Source of the DNA: Calliopum simillimum
Taxonomy: Eukaryota > Arthropoda > Insecta > Diptera > Lauxaniidae
Reading direction: 5' to 3'
Assembly: GCA_951812925.1 (NCBI GenBank)
Contig: OX638368.1
Location: 72,698,422 to 72,762,421, forward strand
Length of the DNA: 64,000 nt
Part shown: positions 1-11,241 of the stretch, piece by piece
Layout of the letters: every line of letters begins with the position of its first letter
Position numbering within the stretch: the first letter of the stretch is position 1
The notes under the pieces: generated by a model
Database searches by the model: none
The model's input: the letters and a program-made list of their open reading frames with translations, nothing else
Told to the model about the DNA's origin: nothing
Translations under genes and position numbers: made by a program

Positions 1-37
1 CCTAAAGGGGATAGTTAAGCTATTTTAAATACGTCCT

Positions 38-330
38 TTAAAATATACACGGATGGGTCAAAATTGGACACAGGTACTGGATCAGGAATATAGAACTAAC
101 GAAATCCTACAGACAGCCAAATAACTGTAGTGTGTTTCAGGCAGAGGATTATGCTGTTCTCAAAGCTGTAATTTCTTGGAAGCGTTGTTATTTATTTACC
201 TTGATAGCCAGGTGGCCATCAAAGCAATTTTATAAAATCACATTACTTCAAAACTTATATTTAGCTGTTAAGAAGGACCTCTTGCAGTATTAATAAGTTA
301 ATGATGATAACATGGTCATCCCATGGATTT
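38..330 (+). pseudogene. RNase H domain relic of a non-LTR retrotransposon
   Basis: Translating the plus strand from about position 44 gives a YTDGSK motif followed by a GTGSG turn, then after frame changes a VFQAE-like segment and a DSQ/AIKA-like segment. This is the order of the RNase H domain downstream of reverse transcriptase in I/Jockey/R1-type LINEs. Several frameshifts and stops show it is dead. The rest of the element lies outside the window or is lost, because nothing recognisable continues past about 330. The motifs are seen directly; the clade is inferred. Confidence 0.6.
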
Positions 331-1684
331 TACCTAAGTAACTAAGCCTACATAAATCAATAATCCAATTAAAATTCTCTTCAAATTTGTGGTGTTATTA
401 GTGTGCCACCAAATGTTGATATTATTAAAAATGTGCCGTGACGAAAAAAAGGTTGAGAATCATACGCTAATAGAACACGTAAAATTATCTCATTAGAAGG
501 CGAAGTCTCAGAATTTTAATTGGTGTCATTTCTATTTTATAGGCGAACACGCTTCTAGATTTCATCACATAGGTTGACAACGAAGTTATATATCGGGTAT
601 AAAATGGGCTTAATCTAACTTAAATTAACCTAACTATCGTGTTTGATAATTTTTACTATGCTTATATTGCAATATTTCCTTCTAAGTAACTTCAAACTTC
701 TTAAATAAATATGTAAAATGAACGAAGTAATTTTTGAATGATTTTCGCTACAAAAATTATAAAACTTTTTTTTCCGTTTAGTTAAGATATTTTTAAACAA
801 AATTTTAGTAACTGAAGCTAAGTATGAGTACAAACTTGCTTTTAATTAGGCCGACCAATCGACCCGAATTTTCCGGGACAGTCTTCTTTTTTTGCGCTTA
901 TGTCCTGCATTCAAAAATGTCGCTATATTCATTGAAGTCCCGCAAGTGTCCCTCATTTAGGAATAATGTAATTTTTTCTATAATAAATTTAATGTAACAT
1001 TTACATGTCGTTCTATTTCTCATTAATCACGTAATAAATTGTTCTAAAATCTTCGAAAAAGAATATTGAAGAATCAGAAATAGAAGTTGCATGTGCCATC
1101 AAATTCAAAAGAAAATAGTTTTTTATACAAAATAGTGCAAAGTAAGATAAATTGACTGAAAAATTTGGGCTATGATTTTATGAAAAGTTTATTTGATATT
1201 TAATTTATATCGGCTAGTTCCCTACACGGATAGAAAAGCTTTTAGTGCAGGCAAATTAGGTAAAACAGGTATTCATTTCTAATTTTGTTGAACATGCACC
1301 GATTTTGATCCGACAGGGCTCATTTTGTTCATAATAAAAATCAGATAAATTCAATAAATCTGTTCTAAAATGCTTAAAAATGGAAAATTATGCTATTCAA
1401 GGGGTTCTTTAGGTTGCTGAATCTAAATATGATGTTTGAAAGTGGAAAAATTGAAAATGGGGCCCAGAAAACTGCGTAAATACCCATTTTAAGCACCAAA
1501 AATTGTTATAGTGGACTACCTGAGGGTTTTAGCCTAGAAGTTTTGTTACAGTGAATGAATTTATACGGTCGAGGTGGGATTTTGTTTTTTATACTATAAA
1601 AAGTGAAGTTTAACAAAAATTTTTTTGTGCTTTTGATTTGTTTATTATTAAAGCAATAACTAAAAAATTTAATACAATAGAGTT
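331..1684. other. AT-rich intergenic stretch, no gene seen
   Basis: No open frame above 70 codons looks coding, and codon content is random-like with A/T runs. A segment near 845-960 containing GGGACAG has a weak resemblance to sequence around 27415-27470, and 1210-1640 has the texture of degenerate repeat. I cannot assign either. Confidence 0.5.
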
Positions 1685-1685
1685 A

Positions 1686-2086
1686 TTCACGATCTAGAGT
1701 AACGAGCTGAGTAACAGGGTAAAAGTGCACTCAGTTACTCTGAATAGTGAGCATACTCAATACTTTGCACGTATATTTGCTTTTTGTTTCTCAAAATAAT
1801 CTTAGCTGACAACAAAAAAAAAAATGTTTAAATTAATATTTTTCTCCCATTCAAATTTTTATTTTTGATGAACGAAAATTGCCTCTCAATCATAAACAAA
1901 TTCAAACGTTTCTATAGAAATAGAAATAGTAAAAAAAAGGCAAAAGTGTAAGATTATTTTACACTAGAAAATAGCTTGACTAAAAGGGTAAAAGAGTAAC
2001 AGAGTAACTTACGTATATTTTGTTGTTGTGGTTGTGCACAGTTACCCTGTTACTCTGTTACTCAGGACGTTACTCTAGATCGTGAA
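1686..2086. mobile_element. MITE O, 401 bp, TA target duplication
   Basis: The ends are perfect inverted repeats beginning TTCACGATCTAGAGTAAC, flanked by TA at 1684-1685 and 2087-2088. The interior reiterates the word AGTAACAG/GTAACAGGGTA about eight times in both orientations, mostly within 70 bp of each end. There is no coding capacity. The TA duplication fits a Tc1/mariner or pogo-type mobiliser, but the family is not recognised. Confidence 0.8.
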
Positions 2087-2270
2087 TACCTCTAATATAA
2101 AATTAAAAATATTTGCAACATTTTGCAAACCATTTTTTCTCAACTAATTTGAGGTCGCTGAACACGAAAAACTCAATTCTTTTTTTTTTTTTCTTGGAGC
2201 CGTTCCCGAGTTATTCGATAATTTCTATTTTCGAGGTTATAGCTTCATAAACATACATCAATATATTTCT

Positions 2271-3025
2271 ATGACACCAAGTCTGATCGATTTTATTTTT
2301 CCACAATTACAAAAAGTGATTAATGGCGCTTCTAACAAGTACACCAATAATTATGCTTTGAACAAAATTGACCGAGTTATAGCAGGGAAAAGTTTGAAAT
2401 TTCACAAATTTTTCACATCAACTTGAAATGAAACATTTGGTTTTTGGCATATAATTTTTTAAATAATTTTTTTTTTTAGAAATATTATTAAATGGCGCAT
2501 GTAATTGCAAACATTTTAAGACTACGTTGAGCAAAATTGAATAAAATTTCTAAAAGATATTAAGGCTTTAGTGCAATAAGGAAGATATAAGAATTTACAA
2601 AATGTTCGGCCTGAGTCAACAGATCCAATTTTTCAGCCTCCAGATAGAACACCTTACACTTATTGTACACTTTAAAGATGATTTAAGTAACTTCTAATCA
2701 TTCCCTGCAGAAGAACATTGCGGATTGTATCAAAAATATTAATTTTTGAAAGAAGTCGAAATTTCCTTATTTCCCTTAATATCTTTTGGAAATTTCATTC
2801 GATTTTGCTCAATATAGGCTTAAAATGTTTGCAAAAAAAAATTATATGCCAAAAACTAAATGTTTCATTTCAAGTTGATGTGAAAAATTTGTGAAATTTC
2901 AAACTTTTCCCTGCTATAACTCAGTCAATTTTGTTCGAAGCATAGTTATTGGTAAACTTGTAAGAAGCACCATTAATCACTCTTTGTAAACGTGGAAAAA
3001 AAAAATCGATCAGACTTGGCTTGAC
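2271..3025. repeat. Fold-back palindrome with arms of about 300 bp
   Basis: The left arm (about 2271-2586) and right arm (about 2756-3025) are reverse complements with scattered differences. Both contain CTGCTATAACTC/GAGTTATAGCAG and the segment reading TTTCATTTCAAGTTGATGTG. The loop of about 170 bp has no ORF. The flank at 2152-2225 (GAGGTCGCTGA, then a T-run and a GCCGTTC-like word) has a diverged relative at 33296-33365, so the unit may be larger than the palindrome. A target duplication could not be fixed. Confidence 0.7.
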
Positions 3026-3289
3026 TTGATAATTTTTTTTTTTTTTTCCGTGTAGTTGATGCTCGTTTTACGCCATTTTAAATTGTTGCTCACAAAACAT
3101 CGGCCCAAGTTTGTGGCTTATTGCCAATTAGTAAAAGTTTTTCTTTACCTGTTCTGGATTGGGCCATCAAGGAAATGGCTACATTACGTTAAATTATTCA
3201 GATTTCAATAAGGTTCTGTTTTCTAACTTTCGGTTTAATGTTTATTTTCCTTTAAAATGTGTTATTTATAACATATTATTTGCATAATA

Positions 3290-3475
3290 ATAGGTTATTG
3301 GATAAATATGATTTTTCAACTAAATGTCATAAATTCTACACTATCATGTAAACTTTTTGTGAAAACAGAATCCAATTTTAATTATTTTTAACAAAATGTC
3401 AGCGAACTAATTATATGACATTACTTTTGCCACAAAATGGACTTAGTACCTTTATTCATTAAGCCGACGATATGT
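3290..3475. repeat. Diverged relic of MITE family N
   Basis: The segment holding GTGAAAACAGAATCC, ACAAAATGTCA and TGACATTACTTTTGCC matches, with many differences, the right half of element N and its flank at about 44730-44820. It shows an older activity of the same family at the other end of the window. Confidence 0.45.
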
Positions 3476-3599
3476 CAAAAATTTTAATAATTTTTAAAAA
3501 TATTTGATTTATTTCAATCTGCCAGTTAAATTTTAATCGGAAAATTTTGCCAGTTAAATCTAACGAAAATTTAAGTTTATCTCCGTGTCAAATTTCATA

Positions 3600-3860
3600 C
3601 ATTTAGCCTTATCAGAGCACATCATTGAAATCCCAAAGGAAAATCTTTTAATGAACACCCTAATGTACATATGTATGTATGTACATGTATATATTAATTT
3701 ACATATTTTATTTTGCTTTCGTGTGTATTTGCATATACATATTAATATGTATGCATACAACTTTATTGCATTTCTATCATAGTTACATGCATTTTTATCG
3801 CGCATTGCTCCTTATTGGTAGAACACACCCCGTGGCTTATCGCACTTATGTCTGTACATA
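3600..3860. other. AT-rich spacer with short ATGT/ACAT microsatellite
   Basis: Around 3665-3760 the sequence is runs of TATGTATGTACAT-like words that open small frames on both strands. I treat those frames as composition artefacts. Nothing else was seen. Confidence 0.5.
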
Positions 3861-4182
3861 AGGGCTGCCCCAGAAAAATTTGGCACTTTGTTTTTCACCA
3901 ATAAAAAAATACGTAATGAAGTTTTTTTAAATTTTGTTTTTTTTATTTCTACGAACATAAATAACATTAAACTATTAACAAATATTTATATTATATCAAA
4001 ATATTTTACTTTTTTCTTAAGACCCTTCATTAAGTTTTGTACAGTTGTTTCGTCGACAGTACCGTACGCCCTTCGCCACTTTTTTTTTAAATCTTTTAAG
4101 TTTTTTGCAGTACTTTAACTCTTCCAAAGATCTGATTTCATTTGAGCCCAATATCTTCCAAAAAGTCGAAGCTCTGGACAGT
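3861..4182 (-). pseudogene. Tc1-like element A, 3' end and transposase C-terminus
   Basis: The terminus AGGGCTGCCCCAGAAAAATT starts directly after a TA at 3859-3860, as expected for a Tc1-like TIR. Reading the minus strand from 4182 gives CPELR, then (after a small deletion and frame change) FWKILG and a C-terminal helical stretch ending in a stop near 3976. The deletion falls where the family has its final catalytic acidic residue, so the protein is dead. The upstream part of the same reading frame lies at 9527-9850, 5.3 kb away, beyond inserted element B. Both halves and the joining frame are visible; element identity is inferred from the TIR and motif order. Confidence 0.8.
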
Positions 4183-6019
4183 TACAGTTGCTCACAAAAG
4201 TATTCGGAATTTGAAATTTTTTTTATAGAATCATAAAATTTTTTAATTACGAATTAATTTTTTTTGAACCACTCTTAATAATTATAATTCGGTAAGTATC
4301 TAGTTTTATTTATTAAAATAAACTTTCCTAAAATGTAACTTAAAAATGTAAAAAAGAGCTTATTAGCAAAATCCTACTTAAATTCAATACACAAAAGTAT
4401 TCGGAATTCCAAAAAAATATGGCAATATCTTAAACACGAAATCAAAGAATAATCCAAAAGTATTGGAGACACTCTTAAAATTCAACTTACAGTTAGTTTG
4501 GGGTAGCTCAGTTCTGTTTTATCGTTTTTTTTAAAGCGAAAGACTTCGTTTTTTAGAAAAGTAAGATGGGAAGAAAATCAGAAGAAACCACTTTTGAATA
4601 AAAAAAAAATAACGCGTGAGGACCGAAAAACCCTGTAGGAGATTGCACGATGCGTTGGAAGAAGTATTTAGACTATGAAAAAAGTTTCATAATTCACAAC
4701 GCTTTGGTAGATTATCGAAACTAGGCATTCGAGACAGGTTGGATATCATACGAAAAACTTAATATCAACCACGAACGTTAGCAGTGGACATTAATAGATA
4801 CCCTCACTTCATATAACGGAGTAAAGATAAGTGATGAAACTGATCGCAGGACACTCAGAAATGCTGGTTATAATGAAAGAACTTAACGTAAGTAAGGCCA
4901 ACCGCAAGAAGCGCTTACATATATAATAACACTCAGAAAAAAAAAGATTGTTAAAACAACCATTTTTGGTTCTTAAAAAATTGTTATTTTTAAATTGTTG
5001 AAATTAATATCTTATTCTTAAATCAACAACTTCGTTCTTAATGTTTAAATTTTTGATGCATTTGTCATATAATAATACGAAAAATATTTGAAAATTCAAA
5101 ACTTCAGTTCAGTCTATTTTGGAATAAAGAAACAAGCCCGTAGGAAAAAGGGTACGTAAATTCTTCCAAAAAAACTGCAATATAAAAACGAAAACATTTT
5201 TAATTTTTAGAAAATTGAAAGCTATTGGAATTCCTACTGCAGTCTTTTCATTTTAAGTAAGAAAGAAATTCATCTCGGAATATGTCATTTTACGCCCCAC
5301 CGAACATATTTGCCAACTCTATTCCATCTGTGGAGTTTTCATGCGCCTTGCTGTATCTTGCTTGACATTTTAACTGGCAATGCTTGTTCGTTTCTGACTT
5401 TATTTTGACGAGCAATGTTGGTTAAGAATATTCCGATTCCAAATTGTGCATGATTCCTTCACCTAAAAATCTGAAATGCATGCTGCCGAGGTTGGCTTGA
5501 TTCAGTAACCAGATGCTATGTCAATATATTCTTCGGAAATCGCCAACAAAGTTTGTCGCCAAGCTTTTCCGAAAAAACCAACAAAGTGAAAGAAAGAGTG
5601 GTGTTCCAAAAGTTGTCTAAAAAAGTTTAGATGAAAATTAAAGAAACAAGAAAGTCGTGGAGAGAAAACAAGATCATCGGAAAGGACGCAAACCTTTTTA
5701 TTGACCTATTCTCCCTTCAGGAACTACAAGACGATATATACATACATATACTACTTATCTTACGTCTTTTATTGCAAATAAGATTTATCTGCCAGAACTA
5801 CTGCTTGTAAGTTTGCTTAATGTTTTTAAATAAACTGCAAATGTACCTATGTATGTACATATAATACAACATTTCAATTGTAATTTATTCTCGGATTATA
5901 TATTTTTTATACCATTTTCAAATTTTATTGACAGTTTTGCTTTTGAAACAACAATTTCTATTTATAAACTTTCAACAACTTTTCGTTTTTGAAACAAAAA
6001 TTTCCGCTCTTAAGCTTTC

Positions 6020-6204
6020 TATTGAAATTTGTATACTTGTTAATAATTTACTTTGCATTTGCGTTCATGTATTTTTACTTTTAATTTAGAAGTTTAATTT
6101 TTCTATCAATTTGTAAAAATAATTTTTTTCATTCTGAAATAAAATTTTTCGATTATAACACGGTTGGCTCCTGCTTATACTTTGCTGATTTTCTATTTGC
6201 AATA
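6020..6204 (+). repeat. 5' LTR of copia-type element
   Basis: This 185-bp LTR starts TATTGAAATTTG and ends TTTGCAATA. It differs from the 3' LTR at roughly eight positions, including C/T near the GGTTGGC word and a one-base T-run change, so the insertion is moderately young. Confidence 0.9.
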
Positions 6205-6309
6205 GGTTATGGGCCTTTGCATAAAATTATAAAATTTTGGAGCATAATTGTTACCGTTGTTTGTTTCGTTGTTTCAAATCTGTAGAATTTATTTTTTGTT
6301 GAAACGAAA

Positions 6310-8332
6310 ATGGCTGATTTTCGAGTAAATATTACCAAGCTGAATCGTACGAATTACGAGCTATGGAAATACAGAATGGAGCTGATTCTCAAACCAGATG
6401 TCAGTAATTTTCAGATTTTTGGTTCAAAAGCTTATATTCTTATTCCTATAGAGAAACGAAGGAAATTCGATGATAAATCTGAAGAAAAGATATTTGTGTG
6501 ACGAAAACTCAAAAGGTTTCCGCTTTGTAGATTTAAGCACACACAAAATTTCCATAAGTAGTGATTTCATATTTGTTGCAGGCAAGGGATTAACAAATAC
6601 GAAAAAGACTGTTGAGAATATTCAAACAAATGATTTTGAAGTTAACGTTTATTCAAAACGTAGCAACAGCGATATTACTCTACCAGATAGTACAAGTGGC
6701 GATCTTTTCGATGTTAATAATTCTGATAGAGATCCTTTTGTAAATTTGAATACTGATGCTATAGAAATTCAAACTTTTGAAGAATATGAGGAACCTCAAA
6801 TTGTAAGAAAATCTTCGAGACGTAACGAAGGAATTCCCCCTAAGAGATTTCCTGATGATGCATGTTTGGTTGACCAAGATAATTTTGTAGAACCTAAAAC
6901 ATTCAAAGAAGCCATATCATCGAAGCAACTTAATGAATGGAGAATCGCAATGGAGAAGGAGATAAAGGCTTTACAGAAAAATCAAACGCCTAACGTGAAT
7001 ATCGTTGGCTGTAAGTGGACTTATAAGCTTAAGAGAGATCCAGAGGGAAATATTCAGCGATATATAGCTCGTCTGGTTGCACAGGGCTATAGTCAAAGGT
7101 ATGGGTGCGACTATGACGAAGTATTTGCTCCTGTTGTATGTCATTCTACTTTTCGGATCTTGCTGTCTGTAGCTGGGGAGCGAAATATGTATGTGCATTA
7201 TATGGATGTAAAATCCGCTTTTTTGAATGGGTACTTAAAAGAAGATATTTTTATGAAGCAGCCTCCTGGTTTTATTGCTGGCGATGAAAACTTAGTTGTA
7301 AGCTGAAGAGAAGTTTATGCGGTTTAAAGCAAGCAGCACATGTATGGAATGAAGCTTTAAACAAATTTCTTATAGATGGAAACTTTACACAAAGTAAAGC
7401 TGATCCTTGTCTATACAGCAAAATCATCAACGGGGAAGGAGTATACGTATTAGTTTACGTTGATGATTTAATTATTGCAGCAAGTTGCCTTAGTGCAATA
7501 AATAATTTTCAAAAATATTTGAATTCGAAATTTGAAATTGATGCTCTTGGACCAATTTCACACTACTTGGGTGTGGAAATTATTCGACCGAATCCAAAAA
7601 CGTTTATGCTGCGTCAAAAATTGTTCATTGAAAAAATTGCAGAAAAATTCGGACTAAAAGAATCGAAAGTGTCAAAATATCCCCTGGATCCATCATACGG
7701 CAAGGGAAAAGAATCATGTCCTTTGCATAACAATGATCATTATCAAAGTTTACTCGGTTCCTTGCTGTATGTTGCTGTTAATAAGCGTCCAGATATTGCA
7801 GCAAGTGTGGCAATATTAGCTCAAAAAGCAAGCAGTCCAAATGAAGAAGACTGGAACGAGCTAAAAAGAGTAATGGAATAATGCTAATTGGGCAGAATGT
7901 CGACAAGATCGGAAATCGAATTCTGGTTACATATTTATGCTTAATGGTGGTACCGTTAGCTGGGCATGTAGAAAGCAAACATGCGTTTCTTTATCAACAA
8001 CTGAATCGGAATTTATAGCTCTCTCAGAAGCAGCGAAAGAAGCTATTTGGATTCGAAACGTCCTGAGTGATCTACATTGTCAACAATCTGCTCCCACGAC
8101 TATATTTGAGGACAACCAGAGCTGCCTTTATTTAATCGAAGAAGAACGACTAAGCAACAGATCCAAACACATTGACACAAAGTTCCATTTCGTTAAAGAC
8201 TTTGTGGACAAGAAAGTAATCATCTGTAAGTATTGCCCCTCAGAAGAAATGACTGCAGATATGATGACGAAACCTTTGTCCGCAACAAGGCTTGAGCAAC
8301 TTCGAACTATCGCAGGTGTAAAGCGCAAATGA
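6310..8332 (+). pseudogene. Copia-type gag-pol, deleted and frameshifted
   Basis: The frame opens at ATG 6310 with a Gag-like N-terminus (about 35 codons, LNRTNYELWK). It passes abruptly into the C-terminal integrase region (FGSKAY, then IEKRRKFD), so most of gag, protease and the integrase core is deleted. A frameshift near 6498 moves to the next frame, which carries the reverse transcriptase start (GCKWTYKLKRD, MDVKSAFLNG). A second shift near 7300 precedes CGLKQA and the catalytic YVDD box (about 7458). A further deletion after about 7878 leads into RNase H (STTESEF, EDNQSC, KHIDTKFHFVKD) ending at TGA 8330-8332. Motif order is that of Ty1/copia (integrase before reverse transcriptase). 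It cannot make its own Gag or integrase. Confidence 0.9.
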
Positions 8333-8339
8333 GGAGGAG

Positions 8340-8525
8340 TATTGAAATTTGTATACTTGTTAATAATTTAATTTACATTTGCGTTCATGTATTTTTACTT
8401 TTTATTTAGAAGTTTCATTTTTCTATCAATTTGTAAAAATAATTTTTTTTCATTCTGAAATAAAATTTGTCGATTATAACACGGTTGGCCCCTGCTTCTA
8501 CTTTGCTGATTTTCTATTTGCAATA
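8340..8525 (+). repeat. 3' LTR of copia-type element
   Basis: This is the 186-bp partner of the 5' LTR, directly after the GAGGAGGAG tract and before TSD copy CTTTC 8526-8530. Confidence 0.9.
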
Positions 8526-9526
8526 CTTTCAACATTTTTTTACTTGGATTAAAAATTTTTCATTTTATTTAATAAACAACAGTTTCATTTTTGAAACAAG
8601 AGTAAAAGTTGTTGGGAAGATTTTCACCAACAAAAATACTTGCATCAAAACATAAAGTTGTTGGAAATACAATTTTTTTTCCTGAGTGAAAGAAACAATT
8701 TATATAATATTTTGTCTCGTCTCTAAAAATAACGCTTGACCTAAACCATTCGTTACAATTTAAGTGCTTTTTGCAAACTCTAAGCGCTTTTTGCGGTTCG
8801 CCTTACTTTTAAATGATTTGAGACGATGAGTTCGTCCATTATAACTAGCATTTCTGAGTGTCCTGCGATCAGTTTCATCACTTATGTTTACTCCATTATG
8901 TTAGGTGAGGTTTCTATTAATGTTCACTGATGAAGTACGTGATTGATATTTAGTTTTTCGTATGATATCCAACCTGTCTCGAATGCCTAGTTTCGATAAT
9001 CTACCAAAGCGTTGTGAATTATGGAATTTTTTCTTTCTATAATGCTGTGGATAGTCTAAATACTTCTTCCAACGCATCTTGCAATCTCTTACGGGGTTTT
9101 TCCGTCCTCACGCGTTATAATTTTTCTTATTCAATAGTGGTTTCTTCTGATTTTCTTCCTATCTTACTTTTCTAAAAAACGAAGTCTTTTGCTTTAAAAA
9201 AAAACAGAACTGAGCTACCCCAAACTAACTGTAAGTTGAATTTTAAGAGTGTCGCCAATACTTTTGAATTATTCTTTGATTTCGTGTTTAAGATATTGCA
9301 ATATTTTTTGGAATTCCGAATACTTTTGTGTATTGAATTTAAGTAGGATTTTGCTAATAAGCTCTTTTTTACATTTTTAAGTTACATTTTAGGAAAGTTT
9401 ATTTTAATAAATTAAACTAGATACTTACCGAATTATAATTATTTAGAGTGATTAAAATTCTTAATTAAAAAATTTTATGATTCTTAAAAAAAAATTTCAA
9501 ATTCCGAATACTTTTGTGAGCAACTG

Positions 9527-9850
9527 TAGGTGGATTTGCATTTTTGGGAACAAAATTTTCATTATTGCTATTGTACCATTCTATGGTGGCTCTAGAGTAG
9601 TGAAAGGTTGCTAAATCAATCCAAAATATTATAGTATCCCCGTGATCACGAATACATGGCAAAAGACGTTTTTCAAGGCATTCATTAATATAAATTTTCG
9701 AGTTAATTGTGCCCTGTGTTACAAAAAAACTGCTTCTCAGACAGCAGGTGCATATGGCCATCCAAATCATATACTGCTTGGGAAATTTTGTGATTTTCTC
9801 CTCTTTAAATTTGCTCTGTACCTGCCCCTTGTTCGAACAGGTACACTGAG
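9527..9850 (-). pseudogene. Tc1-like element A, transposase central part
   Basis: The minus-strand frame reads FPKQYMIWMAICTC, then TQGTINSKIYINECLEKRLLP, then FWIDLATFHYS and FVPKNANPP up to the TA at 9527-9528. This is the middle of a Tc1/mariner DDE transposase; the Asp in FWIDLA occupies the second catalytic position. Continuation into CPELR at 4182 lets me estimate about 37 residues to the third catalytic position, so the family is DD37-type. The N-terminal half is not found beyond 9850. Confidence 0.78.
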
Positions 9851-10407
9851 AAAACAGTATAATTATATACATCGAAATTTGGTAATAATTACCAAATAAT
9901 ATATTTGATATAGGCGAATCGATTATTTGATATTATATAATGAGCGGCATATTTGAGCAATGTTATTGGTTCAATCGTATATTTGTTAATAATTACCAAA
10001 TATATGTTTGAATATAAACCCTTTGTTATTTTTGATTTAAGCCTTTATTATTATTAATCTTTTTATTAATTAGAAACTAACATGACAATATTTGCTTGGA
10101 TCACGGCGACATCATAAAATATAATATATGCTATAAATTAAAAAAAAAATTTTCTCTGAAGCTGCAAAAAAAGAAAGAAAAAAAAGAAAATGTCTGTCTG
10201 GCTGGGGATTGAACTCATTACCCCTGGCATTTTTTGTTCTTTGTTAGATGATACCATATATTTACCAGCTACCTTGTTACAATGCAATCGTAAGAGGGAA
10301 TCCATGTATAGCGAATTGGAACCATGGCACGCGTATTGAATTCTTTAAACCTTTGGACGCAATGACCGAATATAAATTACTGAATCTTACTGCTTAACAA
10401 TCAGAAC
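9851..10407. other. AT-rich stretch with short palindromes and a tRNA-like motif
   Basis: Two short perfect or near-perfect palindromes, TTTGGTAATAATTACCAAAT (9879-9898) and a relative at 9981-10002, bracket about 100 bp and may be ends of a small relic. The rest, apart from the tRNA-like segment at 10205-10300, shows nothing recognisable. Confidence 0.4.
10205..10300 (-). other. tRNA-like (SINE head?) sequence
   Basis: The minus strand contains TAGCTGGTAAATATATGG, resembling a Pol III A box, and about 55 bases further GAGTTCAATCCCC, resembling a B box. No clover-leaf with paired acceptor arms can be drawn, so it is not a functional tRNA. A tRNA-derived SINE fragment is the simplest reading. 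Confidence 0.35.
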
Positions 10408-10674
10408 TACAGTGAGTCACATATGTATTTTGCATACAAAAAATATTCAAAAATTCGAATCAATACTCAATTTTTAGCCGTTTCATTCTTGGAAAAGTAA
10501 TATTTTTTTTATAAACTTCGAGTCATTGGAATGATAACTATGATACCACTTCATAAAAAAATTAAAATAATGCGATCTAATCCCCTAAAAAGCAAAGAAA
10601 TGATTTATTCATCTTTTTTATAAGTTCACAAAAGTATTTTGCTTTTTAGTAATATTTTACTTTGAGATTATTTA

Positions 10675-11240
10675 TCAAGTAAAAGAGGCTTTTTTAATAA
10701 TAACCATGGTAGCCATTATTTGAAGAGACATCATATAAACATCCTTGCGAGGATTCCATCTCTTTACGACATTTTCAGTCGGTGTTTTTCCCCATTTTTC
10801 TTGCAGTACTTGTATGAGCACGTTTTTTTGATAAAATATTGTATTTTTTGACCTTTCCACTATATAAGGCCAAAAAATTTCTATTGGATTCGAAAAAGAA
10901 TATCGCGGTGGTGTTTTAACCTCTTTGTTGTTGTACAGAAGTGTCCCAGGATGTATATTCAGGGTCATTGTCTTTTGAAAATAAGAAGTCATCTTGTGGT
11001 AAACCCATTTTTTAAGTACTGGGTGCAAATTTTTGTTGTTAAATGGGACTGATATTCATGTCTATCCATATTGCCACCGATAAGTTTAAGTTTCCCCATT
11101 CCTAAGCCAAGAACAGCCCACGACACACCATCATGTAAAATTGTTGCTTTAAAGTTATAAAAGTTAAGGGTTTTATTTGCCTTATGCCAGACCACACGGC
11201 GTCTATTGTTCCGATGGAAAGCAAATATTATATTATTGGA
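10675..11240 (-). pseudogene. Tc1-like transposase C-terminal half, left arm of C
   Basis: Minus-strand frames read NLKATILHDGVSW-like (phase change near 11000), MDRHEYQSHL, LKKWVYHKM, then PRYSFSNPIEIFWPYI and KWGKTPTENVV. The NPIEIFW box matches the third catalytic Glu region of Tc1 transposases. The DND motif region is present but out of phase, and stops and shifts make it non-functional. The right arm carries the same sequence on the plus strand. Confidence 0.75.
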
Positions 11241-11241
11241 T

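Larger units (their letters stand above)
6020..8525 (+). mobile_element. Internally deleted Ty1/copia-type retrotransposon
   Basis: LTRs of 185 bp (6020-6204) and 186 bp (8340-8525) flank the element, with target duplication CTTTC at 6015-6019 and 8526-8530. The empty site is visible in Y2 (ACTTTCAACAG near 22945). A primer-binding site starting GGTTATGGGCC follows the 5' LTR, resembling the copia type that pairs with an internal initiator-tRNA-Met fragment. A purine tract GAGGAGGAG precedes the 3' LTR. At 2.5 kb it is about half the usual length. LTR termini are TATTG...CAATA, not the usual TG...CA. Confidence 0.92.
4930..8688. mobile_element. Non-coding repeat Y, copy 1 (split by copia)
   Basis: The ends read CACTCAG followed by an A-run and, at the right, TTTTTTTTCCTGAGTG, an imperfect short inverted repeat. 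From about 5131 the sequence is nearly identical to 20725-21445 and its continuation, so two copies lie in this window. Without the copia insert the copy is about 1.25 kb. A short frame at about 5632-5770 is shared by both copies but differs in its end, so I do not call it a gene. The target duplication is unclear. Confidence 0.7.
4185..9526. mobile_element. Palindromic Tc1-like element B inserted in A
   Basis: Both ends read CAGTTGCTCACAAAAGTATT inward and are flanked by TA at 4183-4184 and 9527-9528. The arms (about 745 bp at 4185-4929, about 838 bp at 8689-9526) are inverted copies of the same 5' half of a Tc1-like element: TIR, a second internal AAAGTATTCGGAATT copy, and a degenerate transposase start (MGRKSEETT near 4566 and its mirror near 9150). 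No 3' half exists, so B is a head-to-head dimer of half elements. The loop is occupied by Y1. Removing B and one TA restores reading continuity of element A exactly. Confidence 0.85.

Noticed and set aside
3560..3860. Open frames on both strands around an ATGT/ACAT run
   Set aside because: Microsatellite composition produces open frames in several phases at once.
5632..5830. Small ORF shared by Y1 and Y2
   Set aside because: It is conserved only because the repeat is; a small indel changes its C-terminus between copies and it has no domain.
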